Source of the DNA: Campylobacter sp. RM16189
Lineage (GTDB): Bacteria; Campylobacterota; Campylobacteria; Campylobacterales; Campylobacteraceae
Length of the DNA: 64,000 bases
Direction: 5' to 3'
NCBI RefSeq assembly: GCF_012978815.1
Contig: NZ_LIWR01000004.1
Coordinates: 62,001-126,000, forward strand
Part shown: piece by piece, positions 10,571-19,679 of the stretch
Position numbering within the stretch: the stretch's first letter is position 1
Layout of the letters: each line of letters starts with the position of its first letter
Position numbers and translations under genes: made by a program
Notes under the pieces: model-generated
What the model was told of the DNA's origin: nothing
The model's input: only the letters and a program-made list of their open reading frames with translations
Databases searched by the model: none

Positions 10571-11687
10571 TGTTTCCTTCCAAATACTCAATAAGCTGCC
10601 TTGTTATCTCTGTTTTATCAAAATTTTTAATGCGATTATACGCTTTTTTTTCATATTTTTCTCTAAGTTTTTCATCATCAAGCGCTTTTTTCATAGCCTC
10701 TAGCATACCTTTTTCATCATCAACGCCTACTAAAACACCAAATTCATCATCACCCAAAAGCTCTCTTGCTCCGCTTTGATGATCTGTTGATATTATAAAT
10801 TTCTCACATGCCAAGCCCTCTAAAAGCACATTTGAAAAGCCTTCAAAGCGTGAAGCGCAGACTAGGCAAGAGGCGTTTTTGATAAATTTAAATGGATTTT
10901 TTTGAGCTCCAAGCAACTTAACTCCATCATTTAGTTTAAGTTTATCTATGAGACTTTGAAGCTCATTATGCAAATTTCCCTTACCTAAAATTCCAAGAGT
11001 AGCCCTAGGATCATCTAAATTTGAGATTATTTTAATCAACATAGCCTGATTTTTTCCGCCATCAAGTCGTCCAATATTTATAAAAAAAGGTATAAAATCA
11101 CTTTCATAATGCTCATTTGCAAGCTCTTTTATGCTTTCTAAATTAACAGCGTTATATAGCACTCTTACCTTTTTTTCATCACAGCCAAAATTCTCAACCA
11201 AATCCCTAGCATTCCCATTCGCATTGGCTAAGATTAAATCGGCTCTATTGTAAAGAAGCTTGATAAGAAATTTATTTGCTCTCCCGCTGATTTTTTTGCC
11301 GTATATTATAGAGGGACAGCTTCTCTCGCTTATGACCATTCTCCCCTTTAAGCCAAAAATTCTAGCCATTAAAGCGATATAGCAAGGGCGGTTCATCAAC
11401 ACAAAGTGCCTATCTATACTTAAACTCTCGCACAATTTTTTATATTTTAAAGCTAATTTAGGCAGAGTAAAAAATAATCTAAATATCTTTTTTATACCGC
11501 TTTCATAGGGATTTGAGTTCTCTATGAGGTGAATTTTTACTTGAGGAGGAATTTCATAAGATATGACATCGCTCATAAGAATCAGATGCACTTCATACTC
11601 TTTGGCAAGTCCGGTAAGTAAATTTGATACTACTCTCTCAGCGCCTCCTGGCCCCATAGAGTATAGGAATACGGCTAGTTTTATCAC
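10560..11687 (-). CDS. pglJ: PglJ-like GalNAc transferase (GT4)
   Basis: This transferase is expected to add the second GalNAc to the lipid-linked glycan. The N-terminus KLAVFLYSMGPGGAERVVS and the segment EVHLILMSDVISYEIP closely resemble PglJ; ASRFEGFSNVLLEGLAC is the GT-B donor-site signature. I place the start at GTG 11687 (375 residues) because the GTGA it shares with the upstream stop is a coupled stop-start. An in-frame ATG at 11720 would add 11 residues translated from the upstream gene's coding sequence. It sits directly before pglB, as in C. jejuni. Confidence 0.9.
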   Translation of the reverse strand: MIKLAVFLYSMGPGGAERVVSNLLTGLAKEYEVHLILMSDVISYEIPPQVKIHLIENSNPYESGIKKIFRLFFTLPKLALKYKKLCESLSIDRHFVLMNRPCYIALMARIFGLKGRMVISERSCPSIIYGKKISGRANKFLIKLLYNRADLILANANGNARDLVENFGCDEKKVRVLYNAVNLESIKELANEHYESDFIPFFINIGRLDGGKNQAMLIKIISNLDDPRATLGILGKGNLHNELQSLIDKLKLNDGVKLLGAQKNPFKFIKNASCLVCASRFEGFSNVLLEGLACEKFIISTDHQSGARELLGDDEFGVLVGVDDEKGMLEAMKKALDDEKLREKYEKKAYNRIKNFDKTEITRQLIEYLEGNNDR

Positions 11688-12730
11688 TTGACCACTACTT
11701 CTTCCACAAAATTTTGCCACTTTTGCATGACATTATCTATCCTAAATTTATCTAAATCTTTTCTTGCGTTTTCTACAAGAGTTTGGCGTAAATTTTCATC
11801 TTTTATAAGTCTTGTTAGCTTCTTAGCCATCTCCTCTTTGTTTTCACCCTTAAACAAAAGCCCGCTTACCTCATCATTTATAAGCTCCTTGCCTCCGACC
11901 GTATCGCTAGAAAGTCTTGCGCAATCAAAATTTGCAGCCTCTATCAATACATTTGAAAGCCCTTCACTACGAGAAGATGATACAAATATTTTAGAGCGCT
12001 CATAGTATGGCTCTATCTCCTCGATATGTCCTAAAAATTTGATATTCAGCCCAAGCTCATCGGCTAAATTTTTTAGCTCAGCTCCAGCAGAGCCCTCTCC
12101 TGCTATCTTTATCTCCCAGCCCTCTAAAATCTCTTTATCTATCTTTGCTAGAGCCTTTAGATATAGATCATAGCCTTTTACAAATTCAAGCCTGCCCACA
12201 CTTAATATGATATTTTCCTTTGCAAGCCCCTTGGAGTCCTTTAAAAAAAATGGATTATGCAGTATGACCCTATTTTTTATAAATTTATAGTAATCGATAT
12301 CGTTTTGAGTTAGCACGCTAAGGCCATCCACGTTTCTATATGCAATATCCCTGATAAATCTAAATTTCAATGACTTTAGGTGCTCATTTTCATGGTGTTC
12401 GCTAGCTATATGCTTAAATCCAAGTCCGAAATTTGCCGCTACGCAAGCTACATTTGTCCAATCTATAAAGCTTATTATGACATCTGGCGCAATATTTTTA
12501 AAGCAACTCCTGAGCGCTGAAATCTTTCTAAATTTATTTAATATCTTACTTTTACCGTAAATTTTAAGATGATGAAAGATTACTTCAGAAGGAAATTTAT
12601 AATACCCTAAATCCTCCTCAAGGACTGCTATATGCACCTCATTTTGCTTTGCAAACCCACTAGAAATAGCGCTTAAAACGCGTTCTGCACCACCATTTCT
12701 AAGTGCTGCTATAACAAATAAAATTCTCAA
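11684..12730 (-). CDS. PglH-like GT4 glycosyltransferase, copy A
   Basis: This 348-residue GT4 transferase has the PglH/PglJ-type N-terminus ILFVIAALRNGGAERVLS, a central segment PDVIISFIDWTNVAC and the donor-site segment SSRSEGLSNVLIEAA. In C. jejuni a single PglH adds three GalNAc residues in succession. Here two PglH-like genes lie in tandem, so the work may be divided or one may add a different sugar. The start is TTG after a GAGGTGG stretch. It couples to pglJ by a GTGA overlap. Which copy is the PglH orthologue cannot be settled by eye. Confidence 0.85.
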   Translation of the reverse strand: MRILFVIAALRNGGAERVLSAISSGFAKQNEVHIAVLEEDLGYYKFPSEVIFHHLKIYGKSKILNKFRKISALRSCFKNIAPDVIISFIDWTNVACVAANFGLGFKHIASEHHENEHLKSLKFRFIRDIAYRNVDGLSVLTQNDIDYYKFIKNRVILHNPFFLKDSKGLAKENIILSVGRLEFVKGYDLYLKALAKIDKEILEGWEIKIAGEGSAGAELKNLADELGLNIKFLGHIEEIEPYYERSKIFVSSSRSEGLSNVLIEAANFDCARLSSDTVGGKELINDEVSGLLFKGENKEEMAKKLTRLIKDENLRQTLVENARKDLDKFRIDNVMQKWQNFVEEVVVK

Positions 12731-12731
12731 T

Positions 12732-13787
12732 TCACACCACCTCTTTAATCATATTCAGCCATTTTTCATATATATTATCCACGCTAAACTCATCAAGTCT
12801 AGTTCTGGCATTTTTGCAAATCTCATCTCTTTTTGCGCCATCTTGAATTAGATTTAAAACCATCTCACTCATTATCTTATCATCGTTTATTTCGCATAAA
12901 AACCCGTCAAATCCATGCGTTATAAGCTCTTTTGCACCGCTTGTCTTAGTAGCAACCCTTGCACAATCATAGCCAATTGCCTCTATTAGCGTATTTCCAA
13001 GCCCTTCAACAATAGAGGTTGAGATTAAAATTTTAGCCCTTTTATAAAGTTTCTCAACATCTGCCACATTGCCTAAAAACTCGACTTGCGCTCCAAGCTG
13101 TTTAGATAGCATTTGCAGTTTTTCCCTCTGTTCGCCATCTCCAGCAACTATAAATTTATAGCCATAATTCTTTAAATTTGCAGCCACTCTTACAAACATC
13201 GCACAGTTCTTTAGCATATTTAAACGCCCGACAAAAATCACTAAATTTTCTTTTAAGCCGCTTAGTTCATCATCATTGTTACTAAAACCAGGATTATATA
13301 TAACTTCTACATTTTTACAAAATTTAGAATAATATCCTTTATCCTCTTTTGTCAGTACACTAAGCGCATCTGCAAAAGGATAAAAGATATATTTTAAAGC
13401 TTTAATAATCGGTTTTTTCGGGGCATTAAAGCTGGTATGTTCGCTGATTATAACAGGAGTTTTTAAACCCGCACTACTCATTAAAACCAAAATATTAGTA
13501 CTATCCAAAAAGGATATAACAGCATCAAATTTATCATCTTTTAGCATCTTTCTTAAAGAGGCAAATTTGCTAAAACGCTTCTTTAAATTTCGTAAAAATC
13601 CAAGATCGCCAACACCTTGATTTAAATTTACAAGTTTTACTCTGCTATCAATCTCGTAAAATGGCTCGTCGCTATCAAATTTAGCTAGCACCACCTCGTT
13701 AGTCTCACTAAATTTAGAAGCGATTATAGAGCACACCCTCTCAGCTCCACCACATCTTAGAGTCGAGATTACAAACAAGATTTTCAT
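12732..13787 (-). CDS. PglH-like GT4 glycosyltransferase, copy B
   Basis: This 351-residue GT4 transferase is paralogous to its downstream neighbour: both share the ILFVI-x-LR-GGAERV start, an ISF-D-TN segment, LSVLT and a GLxNxLIEA donor-site signature. It also carries LKTPVIISEHTS, much like C. jejuni PglH, which makes it the better PglH candidate. It starts with ATG overlapping the pglI stop (ATGA) and ends one base before the TTG of copy A. It is probably active at the cytoplasmic face on undecaprenyl-linked glycan. Confidence 0.85.
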   Translation of the reverse strand: MKILFVISTLRCGGAERVCSIIASKFSETNEVVLAKFDSDEPFYEIDSRVKLVNLNQGVGDLGFLRNLKKRFSKFASLRKMLKDDKFDAVISFLDSTNILVLMSSAGLKTPVIISEHTSFNAPKKPIIKALKYIFYPFADALSVLTKEDKGYYSKFCKNVEVIYNPGFSNNDDELSGLKENLVIFVGRLNMLKNCAMFVRVAANLKNYGYKFIVAGDGEQREKLQMLSKQLGAQVEFLGNVADVEKLYKRAKILISTSIVEGLGNTLIEAIGYDCARVATKTSGAKELITHGFDGFLCEINDDKIMSEMVLNLIQDGAKRDEICKNARTRLDEFSVDNIYEKWLNMIKEVV

Positions 13788-14719
13788 ATCCCAAACCTCT
13801 CTTTTATCTTGACTCTAAGCTTAGACAGACTTTGTAAAAACGGGCTTGGAAGAGGACTAAGCAACAAAAATATAAAAGCCTCTTTATTAAATTTGATTCT
13901 TAAACTCTTAAATAAACACTCATACATAAGTGCATATTTGCCAGCTATCTTGGCGTAATATGCGGCATTTTTATATTGAAGCGCTAAAAATTCAGGCGCC
14001 ATCACGCTTGCTATTTCGTGGCATAAATTTGCTGTTTTTAAATAGGCATTAGCAACTTTGCTAGCATATTTGGCTGCATTTGCCGTAGCGCTGTCCGAGC
14101 GAGCTATCCTATATATGTAAAGCGGTTTTTTATGATAATAAACTAAATCTTCAAAAAACCTAATATATAGCTCGTTTTCTCCCCCAAAACTCTTCTCGTC
14201 CAATCGAAAATTCTCTATAAATTTACGAGAAAAAAGCTTAAAATACTCTCCGCTTATCCTGCCGCAATGATAGTCTATCTTACTCATCTCGCAGCTTTTT
14301 TCATATGGATTTCTACCTGAAATTTTCCCGCTTATTTTTTCATTTATCTCACAAACGCAATCTGCAAAAACAGCACTATATCCTTGTTTTATAAAGTCAA
14401 AGCACTCGCTAATAGCGGTTAAATAGAGCTCATCATCATCATCAATCAGGCAGATAAACTCACCACTACAAATATCAAAGCCGTTATTCTTATTTCCATT
14501 TGGACCCTTTTCGTGGGTTTCGTTCACCACATATTTCACTCTAGGATCTTTTAAATTTTGACAAAACTCACTAGTGCCATCACTGCTCTTATCATCGGTT
14601 ATTATGATCTCTAAATTTTTATAAGTTTGATTAAGAGCTGAATTTAAAGCCTTTTTTAATAGATCAATACGGTTAAACGTTGGAATTATGACACTTATTA
14701 AAGGCTCTTTTATATTCAC
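13784..14719 (-). CDS. pglI: PglI-like GT2 branching glycosyltransferase
   Basis: PglI adds the single glucose branch in C. jejuni. This 311-residue GT2 protein has the N-terminal SVIIPTFNR, nucleotide-binding TDDKSSDGTS, the segment KGPNGNKNNG (71-80) that is characteristic of PglI, and metal-binding acidic residues at D93-D96. The C-terminus (FKSLRIKFNKEAFIFLLLS) also follows PglI. The GTG start overlaps the upstream GT25 stop as GTGA. The branch sugar could differ from glucose in this species. Confidence 0.88.
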   Translation of the reverse strand: MNIKEPLISVIIPTFNRIDLLKKALNSALNQTYKNLEIIITDDKSSDGTSEFCQNLKDPRVKYVVNETHEKGPNGNKNNGFDICSGEFICLIDDDDELYLTAISECFDFIKQGYSAVFADCVCEINEKISGKISGRNPYEKSCEMSKIDYHCGRISGEYFKLFSRKFIENFRLDEKSFGGENELYIRFFEDLVYYHKKPLYIYRIARSDSATANAAKYASKVANAYLKTANLCHEIASVMAPEFLALQYKNAAYYAKIAGKYALMYECLFKSLRIKFNKEAFIFLLLSPLPSPFLQSLSKLRVKIKERFGI

Positions 14720-15480
14720 GTCTTGTCCTTAAAAATTCTCTCATAACCTTTAAATTTAGCCTCGTATCTAGTTGCTAAGATATATTTAAACGATTTAAAT
14801 AAGGCTTTTAAATTTATCTTGGCATACCCGCGTTCATCGCGCTCTGCATTGATATTTGAATCGCTTAGATCAATAGGATGAGCAAAAATATCGCTAAAAT
14901 ACATATTAAGCTTATTTGATGTCAATAGATAACTCCATAAATCGGCTGTACAGACCGCTCTTTCGTGCGTTTCAAGCAAGGCTTTAGCACTATCTCTTGT
15001 CACTATATAAGCAGCTGCCCTATAAATACTCACAAATGAGTGCTTTGAAACCATGTAAAAATTATCTTCTATCTTCTTTCCAAAGGTCGAAAATCTGCCT
15101 GCAAGTCCATCTTGACAGCCACAAATCAAAATTGAGTTTTTATCTATTTTATCCGCTAGTTCAAATGCGTTTTTTATACCCTCATCATCCCCTATAACAT
15201 CATCTTCAAATATTAGTGCGAATTTAGCACCACTATTTAAAAACTCCTCATAAGCACTCATATGAGAGAGACTACAACCAATCTCGCCGGGACTTAAAAG
15301 CCTATTATAAGCCTTAAAACTCCTAAGCGCGTATCCAAAATACTCCTTGGCACTCATAACCCTGCCGTCAATCGCATCGATAATATTAAATTTATCATAA
15401 CTTGCAAAGCGATTTTTAAGAGTCTCTCGTCTAGCATCGTCCTTTTTAAGAGAGATTAAAAATAGGCTATTTTCCTGCAT
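14716..15480 (-). CDS. GT25-family glycosyltransferase in the pgl operon
   Basis: The 254-residue protein belongs to the GT25 family (LgtB/Lex1-type beta-galactosyl or glucosyl transferases). It shows the family start LFLISLKKDDARRE, the segment GEIGCSLSHMSAYEEF (about 82-97) and the metal-binding ALIFEDDV. C. jejuni has no GT25 gene in its pgl locus, so this is an addition that may attach a non-GalNAc sugar. Its ATG overlaps the end of the wzx gene by 14 bases, and its own stop overlaps pglI. Substrate unknown. Confidence 0.85.
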   Translation of the reverse strand: MQENSLFLISLKKDDARRETLKNRFASYDKFNIIDAIDGRVMSAKEYFGYALRSFKAYNRLLSPGEIGCSLSHMSAYEEFLNSGAKFALIFEDDVIGDDEGIKNAFELADKIDKNSILICGCQDGLAGRFSTFGKKIEDNFYMVSKHSFVSIYRAAAYIVTRDSAKALLETHERAVCTADLWSYLLTSNKLNMYFSDIFAHPIDLSDSNINAERDERGYAKINLKALFKSFKYILATRYEAKFKGYERIFKDKT

Positions 15481-16999
15481 TCAAAAGCCTTTTAAATTTA
15501 AAAATAATCTTATTTATAACAATTTTTTGTTCAAACCTATTAAATATCAAAAACAAGTTAACAACGTATCCAAAAATCAAAAATATAACAGAATACAGAA
15601 TAAATTGTGTCCAATTTTTAATATCAATAAAGCTGCTAAATATAAAAATAATGAGAGATAAAACTACGAAAATAGCTAAATTTTTAAGATATACCCCATA
15701 AAATGTAGTAAGTTTTAGCTTTAAATTTAAAGCAGCATTTATAAGGTCAAAAAATAGTATACGGATACTATAAAAAACAGCTCCTATAATAGCCACTCCA
15801 TATACTCCGTAATCGCTAAATTTTAAAATGAAAATTTGAGCGATTATAGTACTAACCCCTAAAATAGTGTTTGCAATAGCCGGCCTACGAAGCTTATTGG
15901 TCGCACTATCAAGGTTAAAAAGTGCAAATGCATAGCTTATGAAGACAATCGGAACAAGCGTTATCATAGAAAGATTATATATTAAACTTATCTCGTCAAT
16001 ACTCTTAAACGGTAGCCAAAGGGTGTAAAATTCTCGCCCAAATACTACGAAAATAGCTGCAGGAACGCTCATTAAAAATGCTATCACTCGCATTGAAAAT
16101 TTAGTCTCGTTAATCAAAGCTAAAAGATTGCCTTTTGAATAAAGCTCTACAAATTTAGGCGCAAAAACCCCGCTAAGCTGAGCCACAAAACTCTCTAAAA
16201 TAATAGGAGCCGCCTTTGATACGGCAAGAAGTCCGGTTACATTGGCATTTATAAAGATATTACATATAAACAGATCCATTCCAGTCATCAACACGCGATT
16301 TAAAGCATTAAAACTATTCCAAATGCCAGATTTTAAAAGCTCTTTTATCTTCTTAAAATCAAATTTAGACATATCAAATTTTAGCTCCGGCGTGATACGA
16401 GCCGATATAAATATAGTGCTTAAAAAGACAAAAATAGAGGTCACAAGTGCCGAAATAGCGATATATGAGATCATCGGCTTAAAAAAATAGAAGAAAAAAA
16501 CTATCAAAATAGCCAAAATTGCACTTGAAATTGCATTTCTAATAGATAGCAGATAAAGTTTATTTTTAACAAATGCAGATACAGTAATAACCCCGTTAAA
16601 TAGTCCTACGCAGAAATTTATAAAGTAAAAAACAAAGGTTAATTTAACATCATTCTCTAAATTTTCAGGCACGTTTAAAACACTACTTAAATTTATAATA
16701 AAAATCGCCGAAAGCAGCACTACTAAGATAGAAAAAAATATATTTACGCTTAAAACAGACGAGTAGTAGATATTGGCCTTGGCAATATCGCCTCTATGCC
16801 ACTCGTAAGCGACAAAGCGACCACTAACCGAATTTATAGCCACAGTAACAACAGAAGCGTATGAAACTACAGCGTTAGAAAGAGCGACAAAGCCATAAGC
16901 CTCGTTGCCAAGGCTCTTTAAGATATAGGGGGTTAAAAAGAAATTTATCCCCAAGGATATTATAAAAACTACAATTGAGCTAATCAGATTGATAAGCAC
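15467..16999 (-). CDS. Wzx-type polysaccharide flippase in the pgl operon
   Basis: This is a 510-residue polytopic membrane protein of the MOP/Wzx superfamily with about 12-14 hydrophobic segments from end to end (start MLINLISSIVVFIISLGINF) and no ATPase domain. Wzx proteins move undecaprenyl-PP-linked glycans across the inner membrane. It lies where C. jejuni has the ABC flippase PglK, so it may flip the N-glycan precursor here. The GTG start shares its first base with the upstream TAG stop. It could instead serve another surface glycan. Confidence 0.88.
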   Translation of the reverse strand: MLINLISSIVVFIISLGINFFLTPYILKSLGNEAYGFVALSNAVVSYASVVTVAINSVSGRFVAYEWHRGDIAKANIYYSSVLSVNIFFSILVVLLSAIFIINLSSVLNVPENLENDVKLTFVFYFINFCVGLFNGVITVSAFVKNKLYLLSIRNAISSAILAILIVFFFYFFKPMISYIAISALVTSIFVFLSTIFISARITPELKFDMSKFDFKKIKELLKSGIWNSFNALNRVLMTGMDLFICNIFINANVTGLLAVSKAAPIILESFVAQLSGVFAPKFVELYSKGNLLALINETKFSMRVIAFLMSVPAAIFVVFGREFYTLWLPFKSIDEISLIYNLSMITLVPIVFISYAFALFNLDSATNKLRRPAIANTILGVSTIIAQIFILKFSDYGVYGVAIIGAVFYSIRILFFDLINAALNLKLKLTTFYGVYLKNLAIFVVLSLIIFIFSSFIDIKNWTQFILYSVIFLIFGYVVNLFLIFNRFEQKIVINKIIFKFKRLLNAGK

Positions 17000-18234
17000 T
17001 ATAGTCTCGCATCGGCGTCCGGATAGATATTTTTGATATCGTAAACTAGGACGTTTTTAAATTTTAGCCCCTTAAATTTATCATGTGCAACAGCGATAAT
17101 CACGCAGTTATAATCATTTTCGTCATAATTTTTTAACGGAGTTATGCCATACTCCCTCTTTACTTCCGCCTCATCCACCCAAGGATCGTATACATCAACT
17201 GTGCAGCCAAAATCCTTAAGCTCATCTATCACATCTATAACACGAGAATTTCTAATGTCAGGGCAATTTTCTTTAAAGGTAAGCCCTAAAACAAGCACCT
17301 TTGCACTGCTTATGGTTACGCCTTTTTTGATCATCAGTTTTATAACTTGAGATGCCGCGTATTTTCCCATATTATCATTTATCCTACGACCAGCTAAAAT
17401 CATTTCCGGATGAAAGCCAAGCTCTTGAGCCTTATGTGTAAGATAATATGGATCTACGCCTATACAATGGCCTCCAACAAGCCCTGGGCGGAAATTTAAA
17501 AAATTCCACTTAGTGCCGGCAGCCTCTAAAACAGCCGATGTATCTATGTTCATGCGCTCAAATATCATCGCAAGCTCGTTTATGAAGGCGATATTGATAT
17601 CGCGCTGAGTATTTTCTATGACTTTGGCTGCTTCCGCCACCTTTATACTTGGCGCCTTATGAGTGCCTGCCGTAATTATTGAGCGGTAAACCTCATCCAC
17701 TTTGTCTGCGATTTGCGGAGTGGAGCCGGAGGTAATCTTTTTTATTTTTGTTACAGTGTGCTCTTTGTCTCCCGGATTTATACGTTCAGGTGAATATCCG
17801 CAGTAAAAATCTTGATTAAATTTCATTTTGCTTATTCTTTCAAGTATTGGCACGCAAATCTCTTCTGTAACTCCTGGATAAACGGTGCTTTCATATACTA
17901 CTATGTCACCCTTTTTCAAAACCTTTGCGACACTTTCACTTGCTTTTATTACAGGGGTTAGATCCGGTCTTTTATTTTTATCTATCGGAGTTGGAACTGT
18001 AACGATAAAGAAACTGCAATCCTTGATATCCTCTAAATTTGTACTAAATTTCATTGAATTTTTTATCGCTTCACTCATCTGCTCGCTATTTAACTCAAGA
18101 GTGCGATCAAATCCTCTTTTAAGCTCTTCTATACGAGTATTATTTACGTCAAATCCCACCACTTCATACTTCTTGCTAAAAGCAGCCGCCAAAGGCAGCC
18201 CCACATAACCAAGTCCGATAACAGCTATTTTCAT
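16999..18234 (-). CDS. UDP-HexNAc 6-dehydrogenase (TviB/WbpO-like)
   Basis: This is a 411-residue nucleotide-sugar dehydrogenase that oxidises C6 of a UDP-HexNAc to the uronic acid with two NAD+. It has the Rossmann motif [10 protein letters not shown], a central dimer domain and the catalytic cysteine C257 in [16 protein letters not shown]. This form of the active-site segment is typical of UDP-GlcNAc or UDP-GalNAc dehydrogenases, unlike the GGSCFPKD of UDP-glucose enzymes. It starts 14 bases after ugd ends. Its product would be UDP-GlcNAcA or UDP-GalNAcA. Confidence 0.9.
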   Translation of the reverse strand: MKIAVIGLGYVGLPLAAAFSKKYEVVGFDVNNTRIEELKRGFDRTLELNSEQMSEAIKNSMKFSTNLEDIKDCSFFIVTVPTPIDKNKRPDLTPVIKASESVAKVLKKGDIVVYESTVYPGVTEEICVPILERISKMKFNQDFYCGYSPERINPGDKEHTVTKIKKITSGSTPQIADKVDEVYRSIITAGTHKAPSIKVAEAAKVIENTQRDINIAFINELAMIFERMNIDTSAVLEAAGTKWNFLNFRPGLVGGHCIGVDPYYLTHKAQELGFHPEMILAGRRINDNMGKYAASQVIKLMIKKGVTISSAKVLVLGLTFKENCPDIRNSRVIDVIDELKDFGCTVDVYDPWVDEAEVKREYGITPLKNYDENDYNCVIIAVAHDKFKGLKFKNVLVYDIKNIYPDADARL

Positions 18235-18248
18235 ATATTTCCTTTATT

Positions 18249-19571
18249 TTAAACTCTAACGCCTATTTGAAAATAGGTAAATCCAAGCTCTTTTAAAATT
18301 TTTGAATTGTATTGATTGCGACCGTCAAAAATAAACGGGTTTTTAAGCCTTTTCTTCATCTCGTCAAAGTCAGGCGACCTAAACTCACTCCACTCAGTCA
18401 CAAGAATCAAAGCATCGGCATCATCTAAAGCATCATACTTGCTTTTTGCATATTTTATTTTAGAATGTGTTAGATATTTTTTGGCCTCATTTACCGCCTT
18501 TGGATCGTAAGCCACAATATTTGCACCTGCATTTTCAAGTAAATTTATAAGAGTTAGCGAGCTAGCCTCTCTCATATCATCTGTATTTGGCTTAAAGGCA
18601 AGCCCCCAAATGGCAATCTTTTTATCTTTTAAATTTCCGTTAAAATACTTAAAAATTTTATCGAAAAGAACTCGCTTTTGAGCCTTGTTTCTCTCCTCAA
18701 CCGCATTTAAAAGCTTAGGCTCGAAATCATTTTGCTTAGCAGTATAGATTAAAGCCTCGACATCTTTAGGAAAACAACTTCCTCCGTATCCGCATCCTGC
18801 ATAGATGAAGCTATATCCTATCCTAGAGTCGCTTCCTATGCCTTTGCGCACCAAATTTACGTCCGCTCCGACTCTTTCGCATATATTTGCTATCTCGTTT
18901 ATAAAGCTTATTTTGGTTGCTAGCATAGCATTTGCGGCATATTTGGTCATCTCGGCAGACTTTACGTCCATATGGATAAATCTATCGTGATTTTTCATAA
19001 AAGGAGCGTAAATTTCACGCATAACCTCTTCCGCCCAACCTCCATTTGAGCCCACTACCACACGATCGGGCTTTAAAAAATCCTCAATCGCAGCACCCTC
19101 TTTTAAAAACTCAGGATTGCTCACAACCTCAAATTTTATATCCAAATTTCTTTTTTTTAGCTCTTGGGCTATGATATTTTGCACCTTTTCACCTGTACCT
19201 ACAGGAACAGTTGATTTATCCACTACGATTAATGGCTTATTCATATTTTCGCCTATACTTTTTGCAACCTGCAAAACATATTTTAAATCAGCCTGCCCGT
19301 TAGCTCCCATAGGCGTGCCAACAGCTATAAATATCACATTTGCATGATCTAAAGCCTCTTTTATATCGGTGCTAAATTTAAGAGTTTCGTTAACAAAGCA
19401 CTCGGCGACCATCTCGGTAAGCCCCGGCTCATATATAGGCACTATTCCTTGCCTGAGGTCATTTATCTTATTTTCATCCACATCTACACAAATTACACTA
19501 TTTCCCATTTTGGCAAGACACGCACCACTTACAAGACCCACGTATCCGGTGCCTATAACAGCTATTTTCAA
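18249..19571 (-). CDS. ugd: UDP-glucose 6-dehydrogenase
   Basis: This 440-residue enzyme oxidises UDP-glucose to UDP-glucuronate. It shows NAD-binding GTGYVGLVSG, the central SNPEFLKEGAA substrate segment and the catalytic C266 in GGSCFPKD. The TTG start is preceded by AAGGAA at six bases. A TATAAT element 31 bases upstream suggests that it heads the long downstream operon. UDP-GlcA made here could be epimerised to UDP-GalA by the enzyme encoded at 25540-26601. Confidence 0.94.
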   Translation of the reverse strand: MKIAVIGTGYVGLVSGACLAKMGNSVICVDVDENKINDLRQGIVPIYEPGLTEMVAECFVNETLKFSTDIKEALDHANVIFIAVGTPMGANGQADLKYVLQVAKSIGENMNKPLIVVDKSTVPVGTGEKVQNIIAQELKKRNLDIKFEVVSNPEFLKEGAAIEDFLKPDRVVVGSNGGWAEEVMREIYAPFMKNHDRFIHMDVKSAEMTKYAANAMLATKISFINEIANICERVGADVNLVRKGIGSDSRIGYSFIYAGCGYGGSCFPKDVEALIYTAKQNDFEPKLLNAVEERNKAQKRVLFDKIFKYFNGNLKDKKIAIWGLAFKPNTDDMREASSLTLINLLENAGANIVAYDPKAVNEAKKYLTHSKIKYAKSKYDALDDADALILVTEWSEFRSPDFDEMKKRLKNPFIFDGRNQYNSKILKELGFTYFQIGVRV

Positions 19572-19601
19572 AAATATTCCTTGAAGTTTTATTAAGCTTA
19601 G

Positions 19602-19607
19602 ATTATA
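19602..19607 (-). promoter_or_regulatory. Predicted -10 element upstream of ugd
   Basis: A perfect TATAAT on the minus strand lies in the 108-base gap between galE and ugd. A transcript starting about seven bases downstream would have a leader of roughly 24 bases containing the AAGGAA ribosome site of ugd. No clear -35 was seen, which is usual for campylobacter promoters. It could drive the chain of close or overlapping genes down to hisA. Confidence 0.5.
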
Positions 19608-19679
19608 CCTTTTTTAGGTTTATTAAATTTTAAATTTAGTTGAATAAATTCAATTCAAAAGATGTGAGACTAAAAGCTT

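Noticed and set aside
10570-10591. Longer pglB start at TTG 10591
   Set aside because: The ATG at 10570 has a clear GGAAGGA site at the right distance and yields a length close to other PglB proteins.
11688-11720. Longer pglJ start at 11720
   Set aside because: The extra 11 residues come from the coding sequence of the upstream gene in another frame, while GTG 11687 shares GTGA with the upstream stop and gives the family N-terminus.
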